A stretch of DNA of 64,000 nucleotides from CAKZLS01 sp963771545. Its GTDB lineage: Bacteria > Pseudomonadota > Alphaproteobacteria > Rhodospirillales > Defluviicoccaceae. Of this stretch, positions 10,158-18,950 are shown in pieces. The stretch covers positions 1-64,000 of the forward strand of contig CAVYTX010000003.1 of NCBI GenBank assembly GCA_963771545.1, given 5' to 3'. A program made the translations under genes and the position numbers. The first letter of the stretch is position 1. Each line of letters begins with the position of its first letter. Under the pieces are notes generated by a model, which was not told the origin of the DNA, ran no database searches, and saw only the letters and a program-made list of their open reading frames with translations.

Positions 10158-11443
10158 CTACCAGCCCAGCCACTCGGGCTTGCGGGGGATATCGGCTTCG
10201 TAGACCTCGGTCATGCCGATGGTGCCGTCCGCCATCAACGCCGCGATATCGGCGCCGGCCGGAGCGTCACCCTTGACGTTGGCCTGATAGAGCGAGCACG
10301 TGCGTGAAGCCGCGGTGATCCTCCGGGGTCCAGGTTCCCGGCGGGCAAACGCCTTCCATCCCGGCCGGCACCCAGTCCTTTCTTCTGGTACATGCCCTGC
10401 TTGATGTTTTCGCCGGTGATGCCGCCGTTCTTGTCGGCCCACTCCATGGCCTCCTTCATGAAGAAGAAGGAGCACATGCCGCGGATGTAATGCACCGGCC
10501 AATAGGTGATGCTGGGATCGGCTTCCTTGGCGATCTGATGCACCAGTTTCATCCCCGGCGCATCCGAGGTCCAGGGGGCGGCGCCCATCACCCAGACGAC
10601 GCCGTTGGCGGCCCTGCCCGCGGCCTTCATGGCGTTCTCGTCCATGCCCCAGATGTTGGCCATGAACTGGACGTCCACGCCGACGGTGGAGCACGCCTTC
10701 AACAGCGAGATGTTGGAGCCGGCGGTGTTGGCGAGAAAGGCGTAGTTGGCGCCCGACTCCTTGAGACTCAGGCATTGGGCCTTGAAGTCGCCCGCCTTGA
10801 GGCTGTATTGGATGGCGGGCAGCACCTCGAAGCCCATCTCCTCGGCGTAGACCTCTCCGGCCTTCTTCGGCGCGTTGGGATAGGGGTGATTGTCGCCCAT
10901 GTGCACGTACTTCGGCTTGCCCTGGCCGCCCTTGGCCTCCCAATCCGACTTGGCCCACTGGATCAGCGCCCGCGCTCCGTCCGAATAGGACGGCGCCATG
11001 ATGAAGTTGTAGGGGGTAGGTTTCTTGGTCTCCGGCCCCTTGCCGGTGGGATCGGTCAGGTGGGCCGAGTACGACGCCGAGAAATACGGAATTTTATCGG
11101 CCGCGACGAAGCCGACCATGGCCTCGGTATCGCCGGTGCCCCAGCCTTGAATGGCCACCGCGCCGCGCTGCTTCCATTGCTTGTAGGTGGCGATGGAGCG
11201 TGGCACCTCGTACGAATAGTCGACCGTGTCGAGATTCATCGTCTTGCCGTCGATGCCGCCGTTGGCGTTGAGCCACTTGGCCGCGTCGACCTTGGCTTGA
11301 CCGTACGGCTTGCCGACGGTGGCGGTGGCGCCGGTGAAGTCGACCAGGTTACCGACCAGGATGTCGTCGGCGATCGCCCCGGTCGCAAAGGCAACAGCCG
11401 CAACTCCCGTTAAAATTGCATACACTCCGTTTCTCTTTTTCAT
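10158..11443 (-). CDS. livK: ABC transporter substrate-binding protein, LivJ/LivK type (two frameshifts)
   Basis: Periplasmic substrate-binding protein of the branched-chain amino-acid-type ABC system. The N-terminus has a signal peptide (basic MKKRNG, hydrophobic core, cleavage near ATGAIA-DD), then a type 1 periplasmic-binding fold beginning ILVGNLVDFTGATA. The reading frame is broken twice near its C-terminus. After QGMYQKK an extra base near 10381 shifts the frame, and a second extra base near 10300 restores it to a third frame ending EADIPRKPEWLGW at 10158. Removing both bases gives a continuous, family-like C-terminus (DWVPAGMEGV, then FTHVLLYQANVKG). Two isolated insertions 80 bases apart with the coding sequence otherwise preserved look more like consensus errors than decay. 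Without correction the protein ends at 10235. Confidence 0.85.
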
Positions 11444-11531
11444 TGAACGATTTCCCTTTCATTGGTCACTTACTTGGTTTCTTGCTTTCCGATACGGTGG
11501 CCGTCGTTTCTCAGGTCATCGCATGCCCCTC

Positions 11532-12626
11532 TCAATACGAAAATGGATACAGCTTCCAATACGCCTTGATCATCCGCCAGCGGTGGGCCAGACCCTCCGG
11601 CTCGAAGATCAGGAACAGAACGATGGCGAGGCCGATGGACGCCTGCTTGATCCAGGTCAGTCCGTCGGTGATCGCCGGGATATTGCCCCATTCGGTGGTC
11701 TTGAGAATGCCGACGATCCCCTGCATGACCTCCGGCAGCAGCACCATGAATATGGTCCCAAGCAACGCCCCCATCACCGAGCCGAGGCCGCCGATGATCA
11801 CCATGGCCAGAAACTGGATGGACAGCAGGATGTTGAAGCCCTCCACCGAGACGTACTGCAGGTAGTGGCCGTAGAGCGCGCCCCCAATGCCCGCGTAAAA
11901 CGACGATATCCCGAACGACAGGATGCGGTATTTGGTCAGGTTGACACCCATGACCTCGGCGGAAAGGTAATGGTCGCGGACCGCCACGAAGGCCCGTCCG
12001 TCGCGCGACCGCAACAGATTGGTCGCCAGCAGATACATGACCAGCATGTACGCCAGAACCACGTAAAAGTACTGGCGGTCGCCTTGGATCTCGTAACCGA
12101 ACAGCGAGAACGGCGCGGCCAGCGAGCCGGCGGAGCCGCCGGTGAACCAGTCCGCGCGGGCGAAAAAGTCTTCCAAAATAAACTGCGACGCCAGCGTGGC
12201 GATGGCGAGATACAGCCCCTTGATCCGGCCCGCCGGAATGCCGACGATCATGCCCACCGCCGTGGTCCACAGCGCGGCCAGCGGAATGCTGAAGAACACC
12301 GGGATGCCGAGGGAGTTGTTGAGCCACGCCGACGCGAACGCGCCGAATCCGAAAAAGGCCGCGTGGCCGAGCGAGATTTGCCCGGTAAAGCCCACCAGGA
12401 TGTTGAGCCCGAGCGCGGCGATGCCGAGGTAGCCGATCTGGATCATCAGCGTGATCACATAGTCGCTGACGAATTCGAACGGCCCGATCCTGAGCGGAGC
12501 CAGGAACAGCAGAACCACGCCGATGATCGCGAAATTGCGCGACCAGGGGGTGGGGAAGATGGTGGTGTCGGCGCGGTAGGAGGTCTTGAACTCGCCGCAC
12601 CGCATCATTGAATGACCAGCAGCCAC
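11532..12626 (-). CDS. livM: Branched-chain amino acid-type ABC transporter permease LivM
   Basis: Integral inner-membrane permease subunit. The 364 residues contain multiple hydrophobic segments and the LivM hallmark GYLGIAALGLNILVGFTGQI followed by SLGHAAFFGFGAFA. The GTG at 12626 is preferred because GAGAGGG lies eight bases upstream; ATG codons at 12608 have no good ribosome site. It begins four bases from the livH stop, so the permease pair is translationally coupled. The gap to the binding-protein gene is 88 bases. Confidence 0.92.
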   Translation of the reverse strand: MAAGHSMMRCGEFKTSYRADTTIFPTPWSRNFAIIGVVLLFLAPLRIGPFEFVSDYVITLMIQIGYLGIAALGLNILVGFTGQISLGHAAFFGFGAFASAWLNNSLGIPVFFSIPLAALWTTAVGMIVGIPAGRIKGLYLAIATLASQFILEDFFARADWFTGGSAGSLAAPFSLFGYEIQGDRQYFYVVLAYMLVMYLLATNLLRSRDGRAFVAVRDHYLSAEVMGVNLTKYRILSFGISSFYAGIGGALYGHYLQYVSVEGFNILLSIQFLAMVIIGGLGSVMGALLGTIFMVLLPEVMQGIVGILKTTEWGNIPAITDGLTWIKQASIGLAIVLFLIFEPEGLAHRWRMIKAYWKLYPFSY

Positions 12627-12629
12627 GGC

Positions 12630-13523
12630 TCAGACCCTCTCGATCTTTTCGGTGCCGAACAGCCCATAGGGCCGGATCATCAGGATGATGACCAGCACGT
12701 AGAACGGCGCGACGGTGTACAGATTTCCGAGATGCAGCCACTGGCCGTCCACGTATTCGGCGACGTTTTCGAGAACGCCGATGACTAGGCCGCCCACCAC
12801 CGCCCCGATGATGGAGTTGAGGCCGCCGAGGATCACCGCCGGAAACACCTTGATGCCGAAGAACGACAGCGCCGACGAGACGCCGCTGACGATGCCGACG
12901 ACCACGCCCGCCAGCGCCGAAACCATGGCCGAAATGGCCCACGACATGGCGAACATCTGCTTGATGGAGATGCCGAGGCTCTGCGCCACCTGCTGGTCGA
13001 AGGCGGTGGCGCGCATGGCCAGGCCCATGCGCGAATACTTAAAGAACCAGGCGAAACCGCCCATGATGAAGATCGAGATCACCAGGCTCATCAGATAGGC
13101 CGGCTGCACGTTCAGACCGAAGATATCCACCGATCGGATCTCGAAGATGCGCGGAAACGGCTGGACGAAAACCCCGAACATCCAGTTCATGATCGCTTGG
13201 AAAAAGATAGAGAGCCCGATGGTGACCATGATCACCGAAATGATGGGCTCGCCGATCATCGGTCTTAGCACCAGCACCTGCAACAGGATGCCGAACACCA
13301 TCATGAACGCCAGGGTTATCAGGAAACCGGCGTAGAATGGGAGATGGAACTCGGTGAGGATCCACCAGCACACCCACGCGCCGACGAGAAGAAACTCGCC
13401 CTGGGCGAAGTTGACGATCTGCGACGCCTTGTAGATCAGCACGAAGCACATGCCGACGACGCCATAAAGCGTGCCGATGATCAGGCCGTTGATGACCAGT
13501 TGTAACAGCAGTTCGAAGTTCAT
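12630..13523 (-). CDS. livH: Branched-chain amino acid-type ABC transporter permease LivH
   Basis: Integral inner-membrane permease partner of LivM. The 297 residues show the LivH signatures LVINGLIIGTLYGVVGMCFV at the N-terminus, the NFAQGEFLLVGAW segment, the cytoplasmic EAA-like region (RATAFDQQVAQSLGI) that contacts the ATPases, and a C-terminal GGLNSIIGAVVGGL. The order ligase, livH, livM, binding protein, livF is intact on the minus strand. A short hairpin-containing gap separates it from the upstream acyl-CoA ligase gene. Confidence 0.92.
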   Translation of the reverse strand: MNFELLLQLVINGLIIGTLYGVVGMCFVLIYKASQIVNFAQGEFLLVGAWVCWWILTEFHLPFYAGFLITLAFMMVFGILLQVLVLRPMIGEPIISVIMVTIGLSIFFQAIMNWMFGVFVQPFPRIFEIRSVDIFGLNVQPAYLMSLVISIFIMGGFAWFFKYSRMGLAMRATAFDQQVAQSLGISIKQMFAMSWAISAMVSALAGVVVGIVSGVSSALSFFGIKVFPAVILGGLNSIIGAVVGGLVIGVLENVAEYVDGQWLHLGNLYTVAPFYVLVIILMIRPYGLFGTEKIERV

Positions 13524-13553
13524 TGGGCCTTGCCCTTTGCCTCCCGTGATGTC

Positions 13554-13581
13554 CCCGCCGTTTCCACCGGCGGGCTTTTTT
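13554..13581 (+). terminator. Terminator-like hairpin plus T-tract in plus orientation
   Basis: A 7-bp stem (CCCGCCG with CGGCGGG) with a 7-base loop is followed on the plus strand by C and six T residues, the form of an intrinsic terminator. The flanking genes are transcribed on the minus strand, where the same hairpin is preceded rather than followed by the A/T tract. It may block antisense transcription or act as an mRNA-processing structure between the ligase gene and livH. Confidence 0.45.
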
Positions 13582-13583
13582 GC

Positions 13584-15539
13584 CTATTCAGCCGCCCGTT
13601 TCGAAGCCTCTGTATCCGCGTCGATGACGGTGACCACCCTCAGGTCGGTGACGATGCGCGATTTGGTCCCGTCCTGGAAGGTGATCATGGTGTCCACGTG
13701 CACACTGCCGCGGTCGCCGTAGAGAGCGTCGATGATGTCGGCGTATTTCTCGTTGATGACGCCGCGGCGCACCTTGCGCGTGCGCGTCAGCTCGCCGTCG
13801 TCGGGGTCCAGCTCCTTGTACAGAAGCAGGAACTTGCGAACGCGATGGGCCTCCGGAAGGGTGGCGTTGACGCCTTCCACCTCCTTCTGGATCAGGTCGT
13901 AGACCTGGGGCTGGCCCGACAGGTTGGTGTAGTTGGTGAACGAGATGCGGCGCTGCTCCGCCCATTTGGACAGGATGCCGAAGCGGATACAGATGATCGC
14001 CGCCAGGTACGGCCGATCGTGGCCGAGGATCACCGATTCGGCGACGAACGGCGAGAATTTCAGCTTGTTCTCGATGAACATGGGCGAGAACCGGGCGCCG
14101 CCGGACGTCGTGGCGATATCCTTGATGCGGTCGATCACCACCAGATGACCGTTCTCCTTCTTGAAGTAGCCGGCGTCGCCGGTGTACATCCAGCCGTCGC
14201 GGACGTCGGCCTTGGTGTCCTCCTCGTTCTTGTAGTAGCCGAGGAACATGCCACTGTTGCGGGCGACGATCTCGCCGACGCCGAACTCGTCGGGCTTGTC
14301 GATGCGCACCTCGGAGTTGTCGAACGCCTTGCCGACGCTATCGAAATCCACGTCGTCCTCGGCGTGAATGGTGTAGGCTCCGGCCAGTTCCGTCTGGCCA
14401 TAGAGCTGGCGCAGCGGCACCCCCATGGCCAGGAAGAAGCGGAAGGTCTCGGGCCCCAGGGCGGCGCCGCCGGTGGCCGCCGACTTGAGAAAGCTGAACC
14501 CCAGCCTGTCCTTCAGCGCCCTGAACAGGATCCAATGGGCCAGCTTCGAGTGCTCGCCGCGGTCCAGCGCTTGCATGCCCAGTTTCATGCCGTAATCGAA
14601 CAAGCGCTGCTTGAGGCGGGTCGCGTCCATCATCCGCGAGCGCACGTCGGCGCTAATGCTCTCCCAGGCGCGCGGCCCGAGCAACAGGAAGGTCGGGCCG
14701 ATCTCCCTGAGATCCGCCATCATCGTCTCCTGCTCCTCGACGAAATTGACGGTGATGCGGCTGATCAGCGACTCGGCGACCGCGTAGACCTGCTCCATGA
14801 TCCACGGCAGCGGCAGCACGGAAACGTAATTGTCGCTGGGCAGCTTGGGGTCGGCGCGAAGATAAGCGACGCAATGGTCCAGGAATGATCCGCCCTGCAT
14901 CATCGACAGCTTGGGCCGCGCCGTGGTGCCGGACGTGGTGCACAGGATGGCCACGTCCTCGCCGCGCCCCGCCGCCACCTCCCGCTCGAAGAGCTCCGGA
15001 TCCTCCGTTTGCGCCTCCTCGCCCAACAGGTAGAGATCCGCCACGTCGATCAAGCGCGGGTCTTCGTATTTACGCATGCCGCGCGGGTCGCAATAGACGA
15101 TATTCTTCACGCACGGCGTTTCATCAATCAGGTCGAGCAGTTTGTCCACCTGCTCCTCGTCCTCGGCGATGATGATCTTCGCTTCGGCGTAGTTGATCAG
15201 GTAGCTGACTTCGTCGCCCATGGAGTCCTGGTAAATGCCCAGCGACATGGCGCCGAGCGCATGGGCCGCCAATTCGCCCCAAATCCACTCGGGGCGGTTG
15301 TCGCCAATGATACCCACCGCGTCGCCGCGCTCGAGACCCAGCCGCTTCATGCCAAGCGCCATGAGCCGGACTCGGTTATGATAGTCCGCCCAAGTAAAGG
15401 CGTTCCAGATGCCGAACTCCTTCTCGCGCATGGCCACTTCGTTCGGCCAGTTGCGCGCGTTATAGGCAAGAACCTTCGGGAATGTGTCGTGAGTGGCGAC
15501 GTCCGCGTACTCGGGGCCGCTCTTCACTTGTGCCGCCAT
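13584..15539 (-). CDS. Long-chain-type AMP-dependent acyl-CoA synthetase
   Basis: Large AMP-forming acyl-CoA ligase (651 residues) of the long-chain fatty-acyl-CoA synthetase family, activating a carboxylic acid through an acyl-adenylate. The P-loop motif CTTSGTTARPK is near residue 212, the YGQTELAG adenine motif near 380, and the TGDAGYFKKENGHL hinge region with IDRIKD near 460-480. It is encoded between livG and livH, an arrangement seen in many proteobacterial liv-type clusters, so the imported substrate is probably a carboxylic acid that must be activated rather than only an amino acid. Its ATG overlaps the livG stop by one base. The true substrate cannot be read from sequence. Confidence 0.9.
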   Translation of the reverse strand: MAAQVKSGPEYADVATHDTFPKVLAYNARNWPNEVAMREKEFGIWNAFTWADYHNRVRLMALGMKRLGLERGDAVGIIGDNRPEWIWGELAAHALGAMSLGIYQDSMGDEVSYLINYAEAKIIIAEDEEQVDKLLDLIDETPCVKNIVYCDPRGMRKYEDPRLIDVADLYLLGEEAQTEDPELFEREVAAGRGEDVAILCTTSGTTARPKLSMMQGGSFLDHCVAYLRADPKLPSDNYVSVLPLPWIMEQVYAVAESLISRITVNFVEEQETMMADLREIGPTFLLLGPRAWESISADVRSRMMDATRLKQRLFDYGMKLGMQALDRGEHSKLAHWILFRALKDRLGFSFLKSAATGGAALGPETFRFFLAMGVPLRQLYGQTELAGAYTIHAEDDVDFDSVGKAFDNSEVRIDKPDEFGVGEIVARNSGMFLGYYKNEEDTKADVRDGWMYTGDAGYFKKENGHLVVIDRIKDIATTSGGARFSPMFIENKLKFSPFVAESVILGHDRPYLAAIICIRFGILSKWAEQRRISFTNYTNLSGQPQVYDLIQKEVEGVNATLPEAHRVRKFLLLYKELDPDDGELTRTRKVRRGVINEKYADIIDALYGDRGSVHVDTMITFQDGTKSRIVTDLRVVTVIDADTEASKRAAE

Positions 15540-16387
15540 CAGGCCACCTTCTCGCCGGTGGGGCCGGAGGGAGCTGCGCTGATGGACTCGTCCTCGTCTC
15601 CAAGATACGCCTTCTTGACCTCGGGGTTGTCCATGATCTCGTCGGGGACGCCCTCGGCGATTTTACGCCCGAAATCGAGCACGATCACCCGGTGGGAGAT
15701 GTCCATGACCACGCCCATGTCGTGCTCGATCATGATGACCGTCATTCCCCATTCCTCGTTGAGATCGATGATGTAGCGGGCCATGTCCTCCTTTTCCTCG
15801 AGGTTCATTCCCGCCATGGGCTCGTCGAGCAGGATCAGATCCGGCTTCAGCGCGATCGCGCGGGCCAATTCCACCCGTTTGCGCAGACCGTAGGCCAGCG
15901 TGCCGGTGGTCGCCTTGCGGATGGCGGTGATCTCGAGGAAATCGATGATGTCCTCGACCTCGCGGCGATGGGCGAGTTCCTCCTTCTGGGCGCCGCCGAT
16001 CCAATAGAGCGCGCCGGTCAGGAAGTTGTTCTTGAGCAGGTGGTGGCGGCCGACCATGATGTTGTCGAGCACCGACATGTGATTGAACAGCGCCAGGTTT
16101 TGAAAGGTCCGGCCGAGGCCAAGCTGGGCCCGGGCATTGGGCTTCAGCTTGGTGACGTCCTGCCCTCGGAGCACGATCTGCCCCTCGGTGGGCGAATAGC
16201 GGCCGGAGATGCAGTTGAGCATGGACGTCTTGCCGGCGCCATTTGGGCCGATAATCGAGAACAATTCGCCTTTTTCAGCACCGAAGCTCACATGGCTAAG
16301 TGCCCGGACACCGCCAAAACTTAACGAGATATCGCGCGCTTCCAGAATCAGGCCATCGCCCGCCATCGGCTCACTTCCTCCCTGCAC
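15539..16387 (-). CDS. livG: Branched-chain amino acid-type ABC transporter ATP-binding protein LivG
   Basis: First gene of the reverse operon; cytoplasmic ATPase subunit. The 282 residues contain Walker A GPNGAGKTSML, the LivG-type insert with GRTFQNLALF, the signature region LAYGLRKRVELARAI (lacking the exact LSGGQ, as in many LivG proteins), Walker B LILLDEPMAGMN, and the C-terminal helix with VIVLDFGRKIAEG typical of this subfamily. A GGAGGGAAGTGAG ribosome-site region lies before the ATG. The upstream region is shared with a divergent phasin-like gene. Confidence 0.92.
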   Translation of the reverse strand: MQGGSEPMAGDGLILEARDISLSFGGVRALSHVSFGAEKGELFSIIGPNGAGKTSMLNCISGRYSPTEGQIVLRGQDVTKLKPNARAQLGLGRTFQNLALFNHMSVLDNIMVGRHHLLKNNFLTGALYWIGGAQKEELAHRREVEDIIDFLEITAIRKATTGTLAYGLRKRVELARAIALKPDLILLDEPMAGMNLEEKEDMARYIIDLNEEWGMTVIMIEHDMGVVMDISHRVIVLDFGRKIAEGVPDEIMDNPEVKKAYLGDEDESISAAPSGPTGEKVA

Positions 16388-16707
16388 ACCGCGCCATTCC
16401 GGCGCTTGGTCTTCTTTTGTTACCGGCCTAAAATTGAGAACCGGCCGTTCATATTAACAACATTGATTTCAAAAATACACCGCCGCAAGCAATATTACCA
16501 CTTCCGATATAACGCGCGCGAAATCAATACGGCGCGGATTGGACCGGCCCGGCGAACGGGCGGGGTGGCGCGATTTATTACCGAATGTTCATTTGCGTTA
16601 TGAAGACGGATCCGCTACCAGAACGAAAATTCAGAAGTCGAAAAATCCGCTCTCCTGGGGGAACGGCCAACACTGTCAGCTCAGTTTTGCAACAGAAGGG
16701 TCGCATT
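16388..16707. promoter_or_regulatory. Divergent intergenic region between livG and the phasin-like gene
   Basis: This 320-base gap holds the start regions of two oppositely oriented transcription units. It contains an AT-richer core (about 16448-16510) that stands out from the surrounding GC-rich DNA and is the likely promoter area. No operator repeat or convincing -35/-10 pair was identified. Confidence 0.4.
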
Positions 16708-17112
16708 ATGCCTAAGACAACCGAAATCGACATCATTCGAGAACCGGCCGGGGCCAGCGGCACGCCCGACGACAGCACCACGCCTCGGCGAGAGGGCGGC
16801 GTGGCGACGGACGCCGCCTTCCATCTTCCCGATCTCATGCCCCTCGTGGACGCGGCCGGGCAGCGGGTGAATGCGACGATGGATGCCTACGAAAAATCGG
16901 TACGCTCCGTCATGCTCGTTTCCGCCGCCGGTCTCGAATGCGGGACGATCTGGACGCGCGGCTGCCGGGAGATCGGCGACGTGGCCGCGAACGGGCTCCG
17001 GCGGACGAGCCAGACGGCCCTGGAAGCATCGGGTGGATTGGCGAAAAGCTGGATGGATTTGAACGTTCAGGTCATGGACGTAACCGCCGCCCGCTTGACC
17101 GAAACCGCCTGA
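16708..17112 (+). CDS. Phasin-like small helical protein
   Basis: A 134-residue, Ala-rich, mostly helical protein starting MPKTTEIDI, with AGAAGGG before ATG 16708. The central and C-terminal part (LPDLMPLVDAAGQRVNA, then a run of amphipathic helix with regular Ala and charged residues) resembles the phasin families that coat polyhydroxyalkanoate granules, but the match is by composition and pattern rather than a diagnostic motif. An upstream in-frame ATG at 16585 would give 175 residues but lacks a ribosome site. A hairpin follows the stop. The neighbouring CoA-ligase and branched-chain degradation genes make a storage-granule role plausible but unproven. Confidence 0.55.
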   Translation: MPKTTEIDIIREPAGASGTPDDSTTPRREGGVATDAAFHLPDLMPLVDAAGQRVNATMDAYEKSVRSVMLVSAAGLECGTIWTRGCREIGDVAANGLRRTSQTALEASGGLAKSWMDLNVQVMDVTAARLTETA

Positions 17113-17131
17113 GCCATCATCAGCGTGTTTT

Positions 17132-17155
17132 GAGGGCGGTCCAATGGCCGCCCTC
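17132..17155 (+). terminator. Hairpin terminator after the phasin-like gene
   Basis: An 8-bp perfect stem (GAGGGCGG with CCGCCCTC) and an 8-base loop lie 20 bases after the stop codon. There is no strong T-tract, so termination efficiency is uncertain. Confidence 0.5.
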
Positions 17156-17359
17156 GATACGCGCTATTACAGCGCGCCTCTGTCGCCCCCTGGCGGAGAA
17201 ACGGCCTCCGTGATAATATTTTTCGAGAATGCGAAGGGGAATCGTTCGGCTCCCTGAGAAGGGACGTTTGGGAAAGGGGCTAACAAGGTGTCGGCGCGGG
17301 CCGTCGCGCGGTTTTTTTGCCGCGGCAAGGGCGACACATACGAAGGACGGATACAGATC

Positions 17360-17905
17360 ATGGGACCGAGAGTTGTGGTCGGGCTGGAGCCCAATGCGGA
17401 CTCGGTGTTGGTCAGGAGCAAATTGGTGGCGGACGGGGCCGAGGTCGTGCGTGAGCCGTCCCGGGAACTCCCCGATGTGCTGGTCGTGAGCATTTCGTCT
17501 GAGCGGGATCTCGATGAGTTTCTAAGCAGCGCTAAACGACTTATCGGCGTGCGTTACGCCGAGCCGGACTTCATGGCAATCGACTTGTTAGGATCACGGC
17601 GATCCGTTTCCATGCGGTCGCACCGGCGGCCGGCCGGGAAGCATGGGAGAGCCGATGAGCGAAATATCGTGCAGGCGCATCATGGTGACCCCGATGCCGG
17701 CGAGGCCCAGAAAAAGACCGGGAACATGCTCGGCCTCTCGCAGCCCGCAAGTCCAAGATTTCCGGTTCGCCGCATATATCTCCAAACACAGGTCTCCAAC
17801 GCGTCTCGCGGCGCGCAGATGATCCTCGATGCCCAGAAATCTCATAGGCGAGAAGGGCCAGTTCTGCGGGGCCGCCGAGGCCGTGACAAAGCGTTACGTC
17901 ACTGA
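17360..17905 (+). CDS. Small protein resembling a free-standing subtilisin propeptide (inhibitor I9-like)
   Basis: The first roughly 75 residues from ATG 17360 read like the propeptide of S8 proteases: an alternating beta segment PDVLVVSISSERDLDEFL, then LIGVRYAEPDFMA, matching in pattern the DGVEYAEPNRY segment just before the catalytic domain of the subtilisin encoded at 21238-23136. Free-standing I9-like proteins are known as chaperones or inhibitors of subtilisins. After about 17590 the frame runs antisense into the 3-prime end of the LanC-like gene and becomes Arg/His-rich, so the native stop is probably near 17590 and may have been lost to an indel. An alternative is a remnant of a second protease gene whose catalytic part was deleted. 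An in-frame GTG upstream at 17288 is not needed for the domain. Confidence 0.5.
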   Translation: MGPRVVVGLEPNADSVLVRSKLVADGAEVVREPSRELPDVLVVSISSERDLDEFLSSAKRLIGVRYAEPDFMAIDLLGSRRSVSMRSHRRPAGKHGRADERNIVQAHHGDPDAGEAQKKTGNMLGLSQPASPRFPVRRIYLQTQVSNASRGAQMILDAQKSHRREGPVLRGRRGRDKALRH

Positions 17906-18950
17906 CCTGGCCATTTCGCAGTGCCCTTCCGGACTCCACAACCATTAATCGGGCCGCCTGTATCGCGGCGGACGCCTCGGCAAGGGGGTTGATGTCGCCG
18001 CCAAGCTCGTAGAGACGCAGGCGGACGGCCCCGATTCCGATGGCTCCGTGACACCAGGCTACGGTCCAGCCGGGCCACGTGCCATCCTCAACGGAATCCG
18101 GGCTGGGCTCCCGAAGGTCGGGCCAGGCGCATCGCTCCCGGGAAAACCACCCGCGTTCGTAACGAAAAGCCTCGCGCGCCGCGGATAACAGGCGCCAATC
18201 TTCTGTCGCCCAGGCGGTTTCCGCCAGGGCCCACGCCACTCCCGACACGCCATGCGCCAAACCGCAGAGGGCGGGCGCTCCCTCGGGTGACGAACCGTCG
18301 GTCCAGAAGCATCCCCATCCATCCTTGCGCCGCTCACGAAGCAGCCGCTCGCAGGCCGACCGGGCCGCGTCGATAAGGGAACCGTCGCGTGTCCGCCGGT
18401 GAATGGCGAGGAGCCCGATCACGACTCCGGCCAAGCCTCCGATGAGGTCGGCTTCATGGGCCGGGTGTCGATCAGCGAGGCGTTTTGCCACGCTTCTTGT
18501 TATCGAGAGCGCCCGTCGACGAAGCCTGGAATCGTTCAGCCTGTCCGCGACCTCGAGGGCGGCGAGGGCGACCCCGGTGGCTCCGGAGTACATCGACACG
18601 CCGCGCTCTTCGAGCCCGTTCTCGGCTTCGGCGACGGCGAAATCGAGAGCGGCCGTCGCCGTCTCGGCGAATACCGCGGACGATGCATGGGCGGCGAGAT
18701 GTCCGAGAAACCAGCCGATGCCAGCGGCGCCTCCGTAGAGATCAGGACCGACGGCCTTGCGCACGACACTGAGATCGGAGAGATCGGTACCGGTCAAGTC
18801 GTCGCCATTCCAGGTCACGCCCGATCCCGCCGGCACCGATTCGCCGACAAGCTGTCGTGCGATGTCGATCGCGGCCTCGAGATAGGGAGATCCCTCGCCG
18901 CCTAAGCCGGCCCGGGTGCCGGCCGATCCCGAGGGCTCGGTGTTACTCAT
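17594..18950 (-). CDS. LanC-like lanthionine synthetase cyclase (one frameshift near 17836)
   Basis: Predicted zinc-dependent cyclase that adds Cys thiols to dehydrated Ser/Thr to form thioether rings. The alpha/alpha-barrel GG motifs are present (YGGAAGIGWFLG near 72, YSGATGVALAALE near 121, LIGGLAGVVIGLL near 169). The catalytic/zinc motifs are also present: HGVSGVAWAL (His about 233), AWCHGAIGIG (Cys about 300) and TLCHGLGGPAEL (Cys-His about 355-356). The LanC C-terminus is in another frame: after LLAYEISG an extra G in a GGG run near 17836 shifts reading, and the alternative frame supplies GLFLGLAGIGVTMMRLHD and IGSPMLPG, ending at 17594. Corrected length is about 451 residues. Its ATG overlaps the stop of the HopA1-like gene. 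Without correction the frame runs on to 17571 with a nonsense tail. Confidence 0.85.

Noticed and set aside
11310..12611. A 433-codon plus-strand open frame over livM
   Set aside because: Charged, repetitive antisense translation without a domain; livM on the minus strand is clearly real.
17571..17593. Longer LanC-like frame ending at 17571
   Set aside because: Its last 85 residues are Arg/His-rich nonsense, while the alternate frame ending at 17594 contains the real LanC C-terminus.
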